Below are positions 35,814 through 47,553 of a stretch of DNA of 60,000 nt, piece by piece; within the stretch, counting starts at the first letter, position 1, and each line of letters opens with the position of its first letter. The DNA comes from Polytrichum commune (taxonomy: Eukaryota > Streptophyta > Polytrichopsida > Polytrichales > Polytrichaceae), in contig OX485803.1 in the NCBI GenBank assembly GCA_950295325.1, positions 62,327,554 through 62,387,553 on the forward strand, read 5' to 3'. The translations under genes were made by a program, and so were the position numbers. Below the pieces are notes generated by a model that saw nothing but the letters and a program-made list of their open reading frames with translations, ran no database searches and had not been told where the DNA came from.

Positions 35814-36201
35814 GGGTTGGTTCACATGGAATCCCAAGTCCCACTCATGTCAAGCCCCAACATAAAGGCAAAGTACTAACTTTTGAACCTAAAGAAACCA
35901 CTAAAGTATGGTTCATATCCATTGAAGTCAGATTTTGATCATTGTATGCAAAAAATTCTTGCGACTTGTGTTGCGAGTTGGGTCTTAGTTTTCAAGATCA
36001 ACCCAACTCTCAACATGAGTTCCTAGCCTCATCTTCCAAAAATGTTACCATGTAGACATTCATGTCATACTTGAGATTTGGAACTTGGGACCCATGTGAA
36101 ATAGTGAGTCCCAACTTCCATGCTCATAATAGTTGAGATTCCACAAATTAACCTCAAGTGACATGGGACTTTAGGACTTGGGACCCCATGTGAACCGGCC
36201 C
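35814..36201. mobile_element. PIF/Harbinger-type MITE, 388 bp, TAA target duplication
   Basis: Ends GGGTTGGTTCACATGGAATC and GACCCCATGTGAACCGGCCC (the latter read to its end) are inverted repeats. The similarity continues through CCCAAGTCCCA. TAA lies on both sides (35811-35813, 36202-36204). It is non-coding. Confidence 0.8.
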
Positions 36202-36204
36202 TAA

Positions 36205-37483
36205 CATGCATCCCACATGCAATTCCATAAGACAAATGGCAAGCCCCAACACCTCCACAAGATACACATGGAGCCTTGTATCATTTGCATACGGACTCCT
36301 AGTGATAAAATATGTGTTTTATGGTCTTTGGATCCTTCCGTGGACCCATGTCTAAGTTAAGGTCATTCTTGTTGGTTTGGTAGCCATGTGGGTCAAATCA
36401 CTATTCTTCATGTCGAGTTCTTGTCGGTGTCTACTCTTGTATCGGGATTTGGGACAATGGTGTTGATAACCAATAGAAGGGTGATACACCACACTCCTAC
36501 CTCTAGCATGAATTTTGGTGGACCTTGGCCTCATGCATTGGAAGATTGCACTATTGCACTATAGCAGACTATCATTTTAGAGTGCCCATTTTAGGAGTTT
36601 CTTTTATAAGGCCATACTACCTACACTGATATGTGCAATTGGGTTGCTTCTTTTTCCATGCACATTACTTGGGTCAAAACCAAATAAAAGAAGAAAACTC
36701 TGAACTTTGCTTATTCATTTGTATAGCAACCATGATAATATAATATTTATCATGCTTTGTTATTGTGATAGCAAATATTCAAAATAGTGTGGAATGTCAA
36801 TATATTAGCATGGGGCAACTTAATTCCACATATTGGTGTAGCAATTTCTTTGGAGCCTAGTGCTTCCCCCATAATTGATCTCCATGAGAGATTATTTTGT
36901 CCATCTATGGATTTCCATGTGGTTGGATGCATAATGTAGAGGGTGCTTAAACCAACCCTTTGGTTGACTTAGCCTATTTTTGGAGCCCATTTTGATTAGT
37001 GGTAGCCATAATTGGTTTAGTGAATTAGCTTAGACATGATAGAAACAAAAATTAAATGAATTGCACATCACATGAATATACTACAAACATCTGAAGTCAC
37101 TTAACCCTAGCTACTTAAACCCCTCCCTACACCCCACACTTTGTCCACTACAAACGACTCCTAAAATTATCCCGACACTTGCGCAAAACTTCTCCCCCTT
37201 TTTTTCGACCAAAATTGCTCCCTCCTTTCACCAAACCATCTCCACACTAAAACTAACACTCCACCCACTAATAAAAAAAATCGAGTCCTATAACTTTTGG
37301 ATACATAATAGCAATAAAACATAAAAGTAACCCACCCCCCACCTATAACATGTTGACCCTTACCCAAATCTATTTCCACCATTGTCCAAAACCAACCCCA
37401 CATTCTACCGAAATTGCCATGCTTTGTACCCAAATCCCCGGCTCCACCTAGGCCTCGCCCCTGGAGACGTTTAGACAAACTAA
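36205..37483. other. Repeat-derived intergenic DNA
   Basis: Contains the counterpart of the 13640-13820 repeat at 36690-36850. GTAGAGGGTGCTTAAACCAA at 36933 resembles the end of the 19116-20274 element. A weak inverted partner at about 37867-37893 would make a second element of roughly 960 bp that encloses the MITE at 37484-37810. No gene is supported. Confidence 0.4.
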
Positions 37484-37810
37484 GGCCCTTGCCACACGAG
37501 AGGCAGAGGAAGTTTCACAACTTCCTCCAACGTGGCACCTTGCCCAAGAAAAGTCTTCTTTTCCTTGTTTTTCTCCTTATATTGTGGGACTTCCGGGCAC
37601 TAGTGCCCGGTAGTTGTGAACCACATTTATTGTGCCATGTCACTCTACTTTATTGCCAAGTAGATCCCGAAGCAAGATCCAAAGCAAGATCCGAAGCTAA
37701 AAAGTCATTGTTGCCACTCCCCATACTTCCTCTCATGTGGCAACCACTTGCTCATTTGAACCAATGCTATTCATCCAACTCATTGCCGTTCCTCCCGTGT
37801 GGTACGGGCC
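37484..37810. mobile_element. PIF/Harbinger-type MITE, 327 bp, TAA target duplication
   Basis: Ends GGCCCTTGCCACACGAGAGG and CCTCCCGTGTGGTACGGGCC are inverted repeats. TAA lies on both sides (37481-37483, 37811-37813). It is non-coding; the frame across it is incidental. Confidence 0.75.
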
Positions 37811-37813
37811 TAA

Positions 37814-40215
37814 GGTGTGCTTTGGTTACAAAGTTAGTAGGAGGCATCATACGGTGTGCTTCTAGGAGGAGTTGAATTTAGCACTCCCTGCCTCAATTTG
37901 TCCTCCAAACCAAACTTGTCATGTGTTGTGCGAACGGCGGGACACATCAGACCATAGACCATAGACCAAGTCAACAGTCTCATAGGATTCAATCATTTCC
38001 AACATATTCCACTGCATGAGAAATAAAAATGATCCCAAGTAGTATGAAACAAGATCTATCCTACTGATCACTGCATCTAACCTATCACTCATTTTGTACA
38101 GAGCACCACTTTTACAATTACCCATTTTGGGTCCACACAAAAATCATTCTACTTCCAGTCTAGTGCACCAGTAGTGGCAATTCACCGTTTTCCGGTTTGA
38201 TACCTTACATACCTATGTAGTGGTCAGCCAAGTAACTTAATGGATTGCACACGGGTTGCCAGTAAGGATAGGGCACAGGACACTGGCTTTTGCACGTACA
38301 TGTGCATTGGTTTGCTCCTGTTCACACTGCAACTTGAGTCAAGTTGGATTTTTGTGTACTTTGCCGGTGACAACTTTTATATGACTTTGAGAATACATGT
38401 ATGGTATTCGTTCAAATGTCACGTGTATCTGTCCTTTGTCAAAGTCTTGCGGCATCTTTTCTAGTAGTAACCTATTTGCATGTCAGCTTATCTTTTCCCA
38501 TACAAACTTCATGTTGAAAGGAATGGTAAGTGTTATTGTAGTAAGGTCATCAACTATGCGGTTTGGAACTTCGGCTAAGGAATTGTCACAACTTTCGGTA
38601 GGGGCTGGTGGTTGAAGGATACAACTTTCATGCGAAGTAATTCACACAATATGCTAAGTCACTTATATCATAATATATATAGTGCTCAAACAAGGCCATT
38701 AGGGATCGGACCTGGACCACCTAACATGTGATACTAACTCTCATATACAATGAACCATTGAGAAGTCCTATGACTCGACGGCCACCTCACAAAAAAGAAG
38801 TGATCATATATCCCTAAAACACCACAACCACACAAACCCCACCAATACAAAGATCGTCCAGTCACTTAGGTCCTCTGGTCACTCTGGTTACTTTGGTGAC
38901 TATAGTGCCCACCTCGAGAGGGGTTAGTAGTCCTGCACTGGTGATATTATGTCCAATGAACATAATGCCAAGGGTGGGTCAAACATGCATTTCAATCATG
39001 TTGATCCCACTAGGATCAACGTTTTTTTTTGGAACTTTGGAACATTATGTGAGGGTGCATGGCAGTTGACAAAATCGTCGTTCCAAATTTCTAGAAATGG
39101 TTGGCGGTTAATGGCAACATGTTAAAGAATCGGTGCGGGGATGACCAAGGACATTGTTTCATATGCACGGATGCAATGGACTAAGATGGCATTGATTCAA
39201 AATAAAAATTATACATCTTGGAACGTCGAAATGGTGAGGAGCCATGGTTGTTGACACGGTTGCTATTCTAAAACAGCCGGCCGTCAATGGCAATAGCTTG
39301 GGACATAAATTCATATGCATGGGTAGAAATGACTTGGATTGCACATGCCTACAAACACGCTAAAGTACTATGTTGTCGAAGTTCATCTTGCAAACCTCAA
39401 AGTAATTGTACATAAGGTAGATGAACCTAAAAGTAACACCATCCTTTTGGCGACACTTATTTTTTGTCTCTAAACTGTCAACAAGTGAGTGCAAGGGTGC
39501 CACTAAGTAAGCCTTGCTTAAAAAGAAACTAATCATATGTGGCATTGAGTACAAAATAGCACAAATGTTGGCTTAATATAGTGGCGGTATAAGAAGGATG
39601 TAAGAACGCCTCAAGAAGAGCACCGACTTTGGCTAATCGCAATGGCTAATCTAGGATCTCTCCACTCAACAAGGCGGTGTAAGAAATATTCCACAAAAGG
39701 GAACACAACATTTATATAATGGATGACTTCACTTGCAATAAGGTTGATTTTGTAACAATTCTCACTTAACAATCGAACATCAATGGACCCCCTAGTGGAT
39801 AGTAAAAGGCTCAATTATTGAAGCAATCTTGCAAATTCTATACAATACACAAGATTTTATATTATTTATATTATTTATTAGACAAACTCATAGTTTTGCA
39901 AATCTAAAGAAATATTTCCAAATTTTCCCGAGCTATTGAACCTGCCCGAAAAGGAAAAGTTCTTGAGTATATTGCTTTTAGGCTCATCTACTTTACTAAG
40001 CTGGATGACATTATAATGATTGTGCAACCCTATGCCCATATTTATATAAAGTTTAGTAATTCCAAAAGGCTTGGAATTGCAACAAAGATATTTACGTCCA
40101 CACATGATGTTCCACACCAAAAGATGTGATAGTTATTAAACATTGAAATTAGATTTGATTATATAGTAAAAGTCAATTTCTAAGGAGAAAATGTGAATGA
40201 AGAGCCTCTTCAGGT
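37814..40215. other. Intergenic DNA with decayed, repeat-like sequence
   Basis: Several short minus-strand frames between 39160 and 40120 follow one another. They may be fragments of a decayed transposon protein, but I could not join them or recognise a domain. Confidence 0.35.
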
Positions 40216-43115
40216 GCATGCTACTACTAATCTCGAAACTTTCAGAATTCCATTTTCGTCGCCCATAAGGACAACGGCGATGACTTCTTCCACGAGGTGC
40301 CTCTCCTGCATTTGTGTTCCTATTTTGCTTTTCATTTTTTTGTGATTTTTTTGGTACTTGATGTTTATTTTCTTACAAAACACTCTTCTATGTTGGAGTT
40401 TGTCCGTCATTTTGCCACCTTTCTCGTCACATATATGACAATCGAGAAACTCCAAAAGGTGGCCACCACACATGTGGATGCCTTTTTCAAGGCCAAGTGG
40501 CTTCAATGGTGGAACTCCCCCGCCAAGGTCAAAAACATAAAACAAGTTTCCCTCTGCTCTTCCTATCAGACATAAAGTCCTCGAAAACTGGCTCAACAAA
40601 GCTTCTTTCTAGGCACATGTGCATCTACAACTCCTCTTTCTCTATTTGTTCATTTCTCTACTTGACATTTCTAACTATTGGTTTTTCTTATTATAGTTGG
40701 AAAATGGAGTTGAGGCTGAGATCGCATCATTTGAAAATGAGTGTTCCGTCGACATGGACTGGGTTTCTACGGAGGATATTTTGCAACCTGCCAATTATGT
40801 TGAGCATTGGAGGCTCATTTTGAGGGACAAGGCTTTCCAGGTTTATTTTGATGACAAAGGAGTTTTGAAGCTCATTAAAAGCCTTGATCTCATGGAGTTT
40901 GAGAAAGGCCCCAAAACAATCAAGCACGTCGCTTACCGGTAATCTTTTGAATTATAATTTAGTCTATATTATCTTCATTTCCTTTCATTTCTACCACCGT
41001 TTTTTTGTCTAATGTTCTTCATTTTACAGGTACATTCACCGTGAGCTAGTTGTTCAAAATGCTCTGCCTTCTTCGTGCTTGCCCACTTTTCTTCTAGATT
41101 GGGTCAACGACAATACCAATCTTTGTGTGTATACGGGCATGCAACTTGCAAAGTTTCCACTTGTGCACTTGGTGGCTGGTGGTTGGTACTTGGATTGCTC
41201 TCGTGGATTCATGCCCGAGGTGGAAAAAACCCTTTACAACAAACTTATAAGTTCTGCCCCTGAGGTGATTGAATTAGAAGAAGAGCCGGGAAAAGATAAT
41301 TGAGCTCTTCCATCCAATGAGATGGAGGTTGCACCGGTGAAGGGCAAGGGTAAGGGTAGGAAAGTTCCCGCACATGCCTCTTCTCAAGTGTCTACTCGTT
41401 CTTTTACGAAGGCCTCGGTTTAATGCACTACTGCACCAGTCACCACCGTTGTTGGAAGTCCAACTACCACTCCTTCTGTCCCTGCCCCATATCATGTTGT
41501 CGTTCCTTCTCATAGCGGTGCAACCATCCCATCTGTACCTCGCAAGAGGAAGGCTGTTGCACCTAATACATTTGCGACTTCCTCGGAGAGGCCATCTACA
41601 ATCTCATTGATTGAGAATGTGGACATGGGAGAGTTCATTGAGGATCTTATGAAGACCAAGGTTCCCCCTCCGGCCTACCGCCGCATATAAGAATTTCTAA
41701 CCAAGGGTAGTGTGCCTTTCTTTTATTTTCTCCATTCATTCTATGAAATTCAATATATATATATATATATAATTTTTATCTGGATTTTTGCTTTGCAAGT
41801 TGGAGTGGGCCGTACTCAACCGAATGCCAAGCCAAAGGTTCACACAAGTATTGATCTGCTCTTTGCAAGAACTTGCGTGTGTTGAGGATCTCAGCCTCAT
41901 CCTCGGATGTTCCTGCATCGAACAAACGATCTTCCACATACTTTAAGGTTTTGTTTGCCTTCGCAAATGCCAACCTTCATGACGATGATGTCATTATTTT
42001 AGCGCACTCCGCTGATCCTAACATCTCTAGATCAATTCACGATTAGACGCACACTGAGGAAGTCTACGTTGCCAAAGATTAGTTTGGCATTAATGACCTC
42101 GATCTCTAGTCGCCTATGAATCCTTCTGAATTGATAAATTATTTTAGTCCTCATCCATTATTTTTAATACTTTTGTCTCTTACATGCATGTATTCTTTAC
42201 TCTCCCGTGCACATTTCACGCAAACCCGCAAGTTCTTCATCAATGTCCTCGTGCGTAATGAATCCGTTTTGAATGTCCATACCTCAAGAGAGATGAATTA
42301 CAATCTCAAGAGAGATGGTTGGCTCAACAACATCACCGATAAGAAGAACCAAGCAATGAGGGAAGACGGGGTACCTTGGAGAGGTACTCGTGAAAAATGC
42401 CACGAGTTCTTCTCCATCATTTTCTCCGCCCTCAAGGACAAAGACGACATTATCATGGATTGGTAATGTGACATTGGTTTGTTCTTCTTCTCTTTGTTTT
42501 TTTACGTTTAATTTTTTCTTGTACTTATTGCATTTCACATTCATTTCCTTATTCTCACTTTTTTTTTTTATGTTCTAGGGGGTTCCGTCATTACTTGCCG
42601 CTCCATTCAACACCATATTGTGGTGCTCGAGTCGGACATCGATATCTTCAAGTCTCTCCTCCTCCCTATGCGTGAGCCTAAGCAATAGCACAATTCCCGG
42701 CAAGTTGTCCCACAACGGGGGTCCGTTTTTGCTCCTCCACCCCCGGAAGATGGCGAAGTGGAATTTCGATTTGTTATGTGCGTATGTTTAATGTTGGCTT
42801 CTAACTTGTTTGTTTGCATTTCTATATTCTTGGATTGCAATTTTTTGCATGTGCTCATGCTTTTATTTCTCATCCTGCATCTTCAGAGTTCCAAAGGAGA
42901 GCCCAATCCGTGTCCTCTCTGCGGACATGCTTGCAACCCCTTCAACGACATTTGAGCTTCCTTCATATGCTGTTGAATTTGCCCATCATTTCGCGGAGGC
43001 ACCGTCCCCATCTCCTACTCGCACCCGCCCTCTTAACAACCTAGTCTTGGATTTCCTAGACATAGAGACCAAGCAGGGCGAGGATAGTGATAGACATGAT
43101 ACTCCAAGTTGTTGA
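40216..43115 (+). pseudogene. Decayed multi-exon gene of transposon type, possible methyltransferase-like C-terminal region
   Basis: Coding-like segments share one strand. They include KLQKVATTHVDAFFKAKWLQ near 40450; an exon ending at 40938, a 91-bp intron (40939-41029) and an exon from 41030 that joins in phase; a Pro/Thr/Lys-rich linker (41304-41690); a segment from about 41860 to 42462; and a final Pro-rich exon to the stop near 43115. In-frame stops at 41301, 41421, 41688, 42044, 42080, 42107 and 42686 interrupt it. There is also a frame error at the 42462/42579 junction. The segment GVPWRGTREKCHEFFSIIFS, then DKDDIIMDW and GSVITCRSIQHHIVVLESD, resembles the region leading into motif I of amino-methyltransferases of the DNA/RNA type. 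That is a memory-based inference. Arginine/lysine and proline bias resembles lineage-expanded plant transposon genes. It is not functional as it stands. Confidence 0.55.
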
Positions 43116-43689
43116 TTAAGCCTCGTGGGTTTGGTGAGTCAAGCTCGTATGCTATGTTTTTATTTGAATTTTTTTGAGTTCATTTTTTTTATTTCCATCT
43201 ACCTTTTGCAAATCTCCATTCAACTCGTTCTTTATCTTATGTTGATGTTTGATTTCACTTGCTGACGCCAACCCTAGTTTAATCCTAAATCATTAGAAAT
43301 CACACTACAAGACCTTTCAAAAGAAATACATTCTTCCACGCCTTCACGTTCTACTTGCTGGTGAAATTAGATTAAGTTATAATCTCCACGGGATTGGGGT
43401 ACCTTTTCAACAAATTGAACTCAAAACATCTCCAAATTCCATGGTCATAGGCACTCTTTTTATCAAATTTGTCCATCATAATTCAAATTCTCCGCTCTCC
43501 GCTCTACGCTCACACTACTAAGTTTCCCTATATATGCATGAATTGTATAACGAGGAGATCTTTGGTTAACCATCATTTATACAAATGCATGAGTGCAAGT
43601 GGGGCGTCATCCTTATTAGTATCTTCCTCAAAGGTAGATTGTCTTTATTGAAAAAATACCATGCATTTGTTAATAGGAGAGGGTATTTG
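43116..43689. other. Intergenic DNA after the decayed gene
   Basis: No supported feature. Confidence 0.35.
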
Positions 43690-44280
43690 AGTTGAGATGT
43701 CAAGTGCATACTTAGCATATAGTTTCTCCATGTGGGCTTTCTTAATGACCGTTGCGATTATTCACTTCTCTAGCTTTTCTTCTTGGAGTCCTAACTTCTT
43801 GTCAACTTCCTCCTCGTCTTTCCAACCCAAGTTACTAGGGGGGGGGGGGCACGGCCAATATGAGGGCAAGGTGGTTGCGTGGTAAGCCAAGATGATAAGA
43901 TCCCCTACTGGGGTATTGGCAATGATGTTGTAGAATTTGGTAGTAGTGGTATTGTTGTTGATATTGGTGGCGGTGGCAGAAGGGGTGGCTTCCATTGTTG
44001 TCCTTGGGCCTTTTGGAAGTAAAGCAAGTATCTTTTCTCCTTCTTTTATTTCAAATTGTTGGAATAATTTGTCCAACTTAAAGAATTGTTTGGTCATGTC
44101 TCCCATTGCTTCATAGAGGTATCCATGGACACTTCCATGGCATTCGGAATTGGTGATACCGGTGTTTGTTTTTCTTCTTGTTCAATATTGTATATTGCAT
44201 CTCCATCGGATCTGCACAACTTCAAATCGGTTGTCTTTTGATGAGAAGTGTCATGAACTCATCCCCAACATGGTCTCCAA
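43690..44280 (-). pseudogene. Decayed minus-strand frame, possibly a retrotransposon gag-like fragment
   Basis: The main frame (44106-43762) has an amphipathic, Lys/Glu-rich start and a Thr/Asn-rich middle. Its end, WKDEEEVDKKLGLQEEKLEK, looks like a coiled coil. An upstream minus-strand segment (KTTDLKLCRSDGD...) lies in a different frame, so a frameshift or splice would be needed to join them. A run of ten G near 43839 gives a Pro stretch. Position just downstream (on this strand) of the hairpin-rich tract suggests both belong to one element. I recognise no domain. Confidence 0.3.
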
Positions 44281-44518
44281 AATGTTAAGGGTCCAGTGAA
44301 CCTAAGGATGAGCCATGTTCACATATCGAATTAAAGCAAACACACACCCAACTCAATAGTAGTGGGAAAAAAAATTGTATTGTCAAGATTTTGCCATAAC
44401 ATATGTGTACAAGCACAACCAATACACCATGCCAAGAGTCTCACAAACAAAAACTTTGATGGCCAAAAACCACTTCTAAGTAAAATTCTTGAGATACTAT
44501 GTTCTTGACCCTAAGTGT

Positions 44519-45463
44519 CGCAACCCTTGCTAACCCCCCTTGACAATCTTGCCAATTTTCAATTCTAGCAAAGGTTACGAGCGCTAACCATTCGCATTCC
44601 GCCATGCTAATGGTTAGCTCCTCCTACCCCGGACCTTATAGTTCATAGGAGGGAACCAACCCTCCTACTTTGCTTTCGGGACTCACCCCTTAATCGGTAA
44701 CCCATTCCTAGATGTGGACTTCCGTCCATGGAAGTCCAATCCCATGTTGATCATCGCGTTGCCGGAGCAACACTACAACAACCCGAACCATACTAGGCAA
44801 CTATGGCCTCACAATGGGCCAAAGCCCATGAAGGCCGTGCCGTTCGGCCTCGGGTGGGTGAGGCCACACCACCTCACCCATATAAGCCTCTAGGACTCTA
44901 CGCGGGGCCCCTACCCCACCATCAAGAGACCTCTTGTCTCTCTACCAAGAGTTGGGGCCAAGTAGACATTTTCCCTTAGCTGCTGGGCCTAGAAGCCCCC
45001 AGCAAGTTCAGACCATCATAACTTCCTTGTATGATGTCTGATTCCAACAACCAACCACTTCATCTTCATCTACGCTTCACGTAGATGCCGATGGACTCCT
45101 CACTTGCCCCATTCAGGCAAGTATTGATGAAGTTATGCCTGTTTGAACCTTGGGAGTCCCGGGAATCACTCCCAGGCACTGCTGCACCAGGGCGTTGTCC
45201 CGGGACAGCGCCCCACTCAAATGGCCATAACTCCTAGCTCACACCTCCGATTGAGGTGTTTTTGAGCATTCTAGAATCAGCACGCCATGAGCTACGCATA
45301 GCTCATGGCCTTACCCTTGTGCCTCCTAGTCTGCGGGGGTGGGAGCGTTCCCAACGCCCGGGCCCTCACCCACACTAGGATCACTTGGGCCCTCTCACCA
45401 ATGGCGCCACAAGTCCCGGGTGTCAGTCCGGGGTCCCCCTTGTGCCCATGGTGTTTTGGGCAC
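44519..45463. repeat. GC-rich tract tiled with about 17 separate perfect or near-perfect hairpins
   Basis: Stems follow one another with little spacing. GCTAACCATT/AATGGTTAGC 44583-44618; TAGGAGGG/CCCTCCTA 44646-44667; TGGACTTCC/GGAAGTCCA 44715-44738; GTTGC/GCAAC 44758-44771; ATGGGC/GCCCAT 44814-44829; AGGCCG/CGGCCT 44832-44850; TGGGTGAGG/CCTCACCCA 44855-44880; AGAGAC/GTCTCT 44925-44941; GCTGGG/CCCAGC 44982-45003; an 11-bp stem with one bulge 45009-45040; CATCTACG/CGTAGATG 45067-45087; ACTTGCC/GGCAAGT 45102-45122; GGGAGT/ACTCCC 45152-45173; a 12-bp stem with one mismatch 45190-45213; ACACCTC/GAGGTGT 45241-45259; GCCATGAGCTA/TAGCTCATGGC 45284-45309; GTGCCCA/TGGGCAC 45442-45463. Stem sequences are unrelated to each other. 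The tract may be the LTR or leader of a minus-strand retroelement, but no partner LTR was found. Confidence 0.7.
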
Positions 45464-46674
45464 TCCTCATGGAGAGGTGCGCGACACTAAGCACCCAATT
45501 AGAGTCGATAAGCACCTAGGGGCTCCACTCCTAACCCTTTGTTTCCAACCTTATCTTATTGCCACGCCAAGCCTTCTAAGTGATTCAAAATTAACACTAT
45601 TGGTGGAATACAATCTTTACAAAAGTGAATACTATAAAATATGTTTAACAATATAATATAGAAATTTAGCAACAATCAATGGAATTTCTAATCTCCCATG
45701 TTGCTACTAAGGACTTTTTAAACTCAAAAGTGCCCCGAGCCATAAAATGATCTTGTAGGGCCCCCCTCCAACCAACTAGTATTCAAATAATTCCAAAGTT
45801 TTTGGCCAATTTTGGAGTGAATTGTCGTTGCTCGACCACTTTAATATTTCCATTATGATGGCAAATGTTTGTGCACATCATCTCTATGGTCTTTTAGGAT
45901 ATCATCACTTGCATAATGGCTACTTGGCGAGTACAAATAACAACACTTGAAGCAAAACCTAGTGTTCCCATTTCCAAAAACTCCTTGCTCATTTATCTCA
46001 TCAAAAGTCCGGAATTACCTAAATACTAGTTAATCCCAATTATATAAATCTTGAGTCAAAAATGGTTAACAAATTCTGAGCATGTCGTTTAATGTCTTTG
46101 AAACACATAATTTGTTGGTATCTGTATTTAAATCCACATGCACCTAACCACACACCACTTGAATACATGTGAACAATACAGTCAAGTGCATGAATTAGGC
46201 GTGTTTATCATATGGTGAGTCTTTTCTTGCAATTTGGTATTTGTTTTGATTTTAACCAAAAGAAAGGAAACGAATGTGGGCCCTAACCCCAATCACAAGC
46301 ACTCGAGTACATAAGTTAATGTAGATAACCTTTATTTGATTACTTTCTTATTAGAACACCTGTGTTTGAGTGGTATGTGATTTGCTATGGCTTCAAGAAT
46401 GGATATTAAAAAAGTAATTGTTCAAAAGAGATTGGATCTTGTGTTCAAAATATGATAACCATTTTAAACTCAATAAAACCACCAATATGCCCATTTAACA
46501 AGCATGAGAATCCTCACTATTGTAAATGAACACGATATTCATATTAGCTTTGAGAATTATGAGGAAAACGGCTATGAATTTGATTTGGATTTGCTAACCA
46601 TCTTGTACTGATTGCACGCTTTCATGCCATGATGGGAGAAAATGGGCTAGTTGGAAAAAGTAATCATTTAAAAC
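45464..46674. other. AT-rich intergenic DNA
   Basis: No gene, terminal repeat or microsatellite of note. Confidence 0.4.
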
Positions 46675-46995
46675 CCATGTGCCTTACATAGCTGTGTGCA
46701 AACCAATGTTGATATGGTGTATAGTTAAATGCATGGTATCACTAATCAACACCAGTAATGATATCAAAGAACCCACCCATGGGTATCAAAATTGTAATAC
46801 CAATCAAATATTGATATTGGATGGGAATGTCAAGGTGACAAAAGCTTTGTATACCCAAGTTATTATTTGAGTCACTAGCTACCATTCTAAACCATATCAA
46901 TATTGGCACGAATTTTTCTAGGTATCAAAAAATACGAAATTCTCATTATAAATACCTGGATTGTATCAAAAAATGGTAGTACTAGACCAACACTA
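46675..46995. repeat. Dispersed repeat rich in GATACC/GGTATC motifs, copy 2
   Basis: Contains repeated GGTATC, ATACCAATCAAATATTGATA and GTATCAAAAAA words, and ends GTACTAGACCAACAC, as in the copies near 22140-22585 and 31014-31690. It is non-coding. Confidence 0.45.
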
Positions 46996-47190
46996 GTGCA
47001 AACGCCCCCAAGTGTCCGGGGATTTTTTTTGACATAATCAGTCATGATAGTAGTGTTTCCAAATCCAACCGGTTACATGTTGAGAAACTTTTGATTTTTC
47101 TTTACCGATTTGAGGTATATTTTACAGATTCCTCTAAAATGATGGGTAATTTTCCTGAAGTCTTGAACTTCAACCGGTTCATCAGTAACT
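46996..47190. repeat. AACCGGTT repeat, inverted copy C
   Basis: Read on the minus strand it matches copies A and B: GAACCGGTTGAAGTTCAAGA near 47180, then AACCGGTTGGATTTGGAAAC near 47070 and CCCCGGACACT at the end. Confidence 0.65.
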
Positions 47191-47192
47191 AA

Positions 47193-47553
47193 ACTAAATA
47201 TGATATTTAGTGTCATATAATATTTAATGTCACTATGGTAACTTCTCGGATGACACTTCTTATGAACAAGTTTACAAATACAGTCATGGATGATGGGTGA
47301 GTTCATCCATTGGCCAAAACCATACCTTCTCTTGTCAACAACTTATGATGAAACATTTTCATGGATGATTAGAATTTGGATCAATGATCACTTGGCAAGT
47401 GACAGTAATCGCAACACTTTAAATCTATAATCCCCCAAAATTTCACAAGGAATGGCAAATAATGTTGGGTTAGCATTTAATGTTGATGACACTATACCGC
47501 GGTTTACAATTAAGTATTGGGCAAGACAATTAGAATTGGTGACACTTAATACA
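47193..47553. repeat. Copy 3 of the TTTAGTGTCA-end family, uninterrupted
   Basis: The left end ACTAAATATGATATTTAGTG is itself a palindrome; the right end reads GGTGACACTTAATACAC. The internal order equals copy 2 without its insertion, so this copy shows the empty arrangement. It is non-coding. Confidence 0.7.

Noticed and set aside
40210-40599. Minus-strand frame of 129 codons
   Set aside because: It is antisense to the plus-strand coding-like segments of the decayed element and has no independent support.
44280-45560. Complete LTR of a retrotransposon
   Set aside because: GC-rich and hairpin-rich like some LTRs, but no second LTR, primer-binding site, polypurine tract or target duplication could be found, so it is listed as a hairpin tract only.
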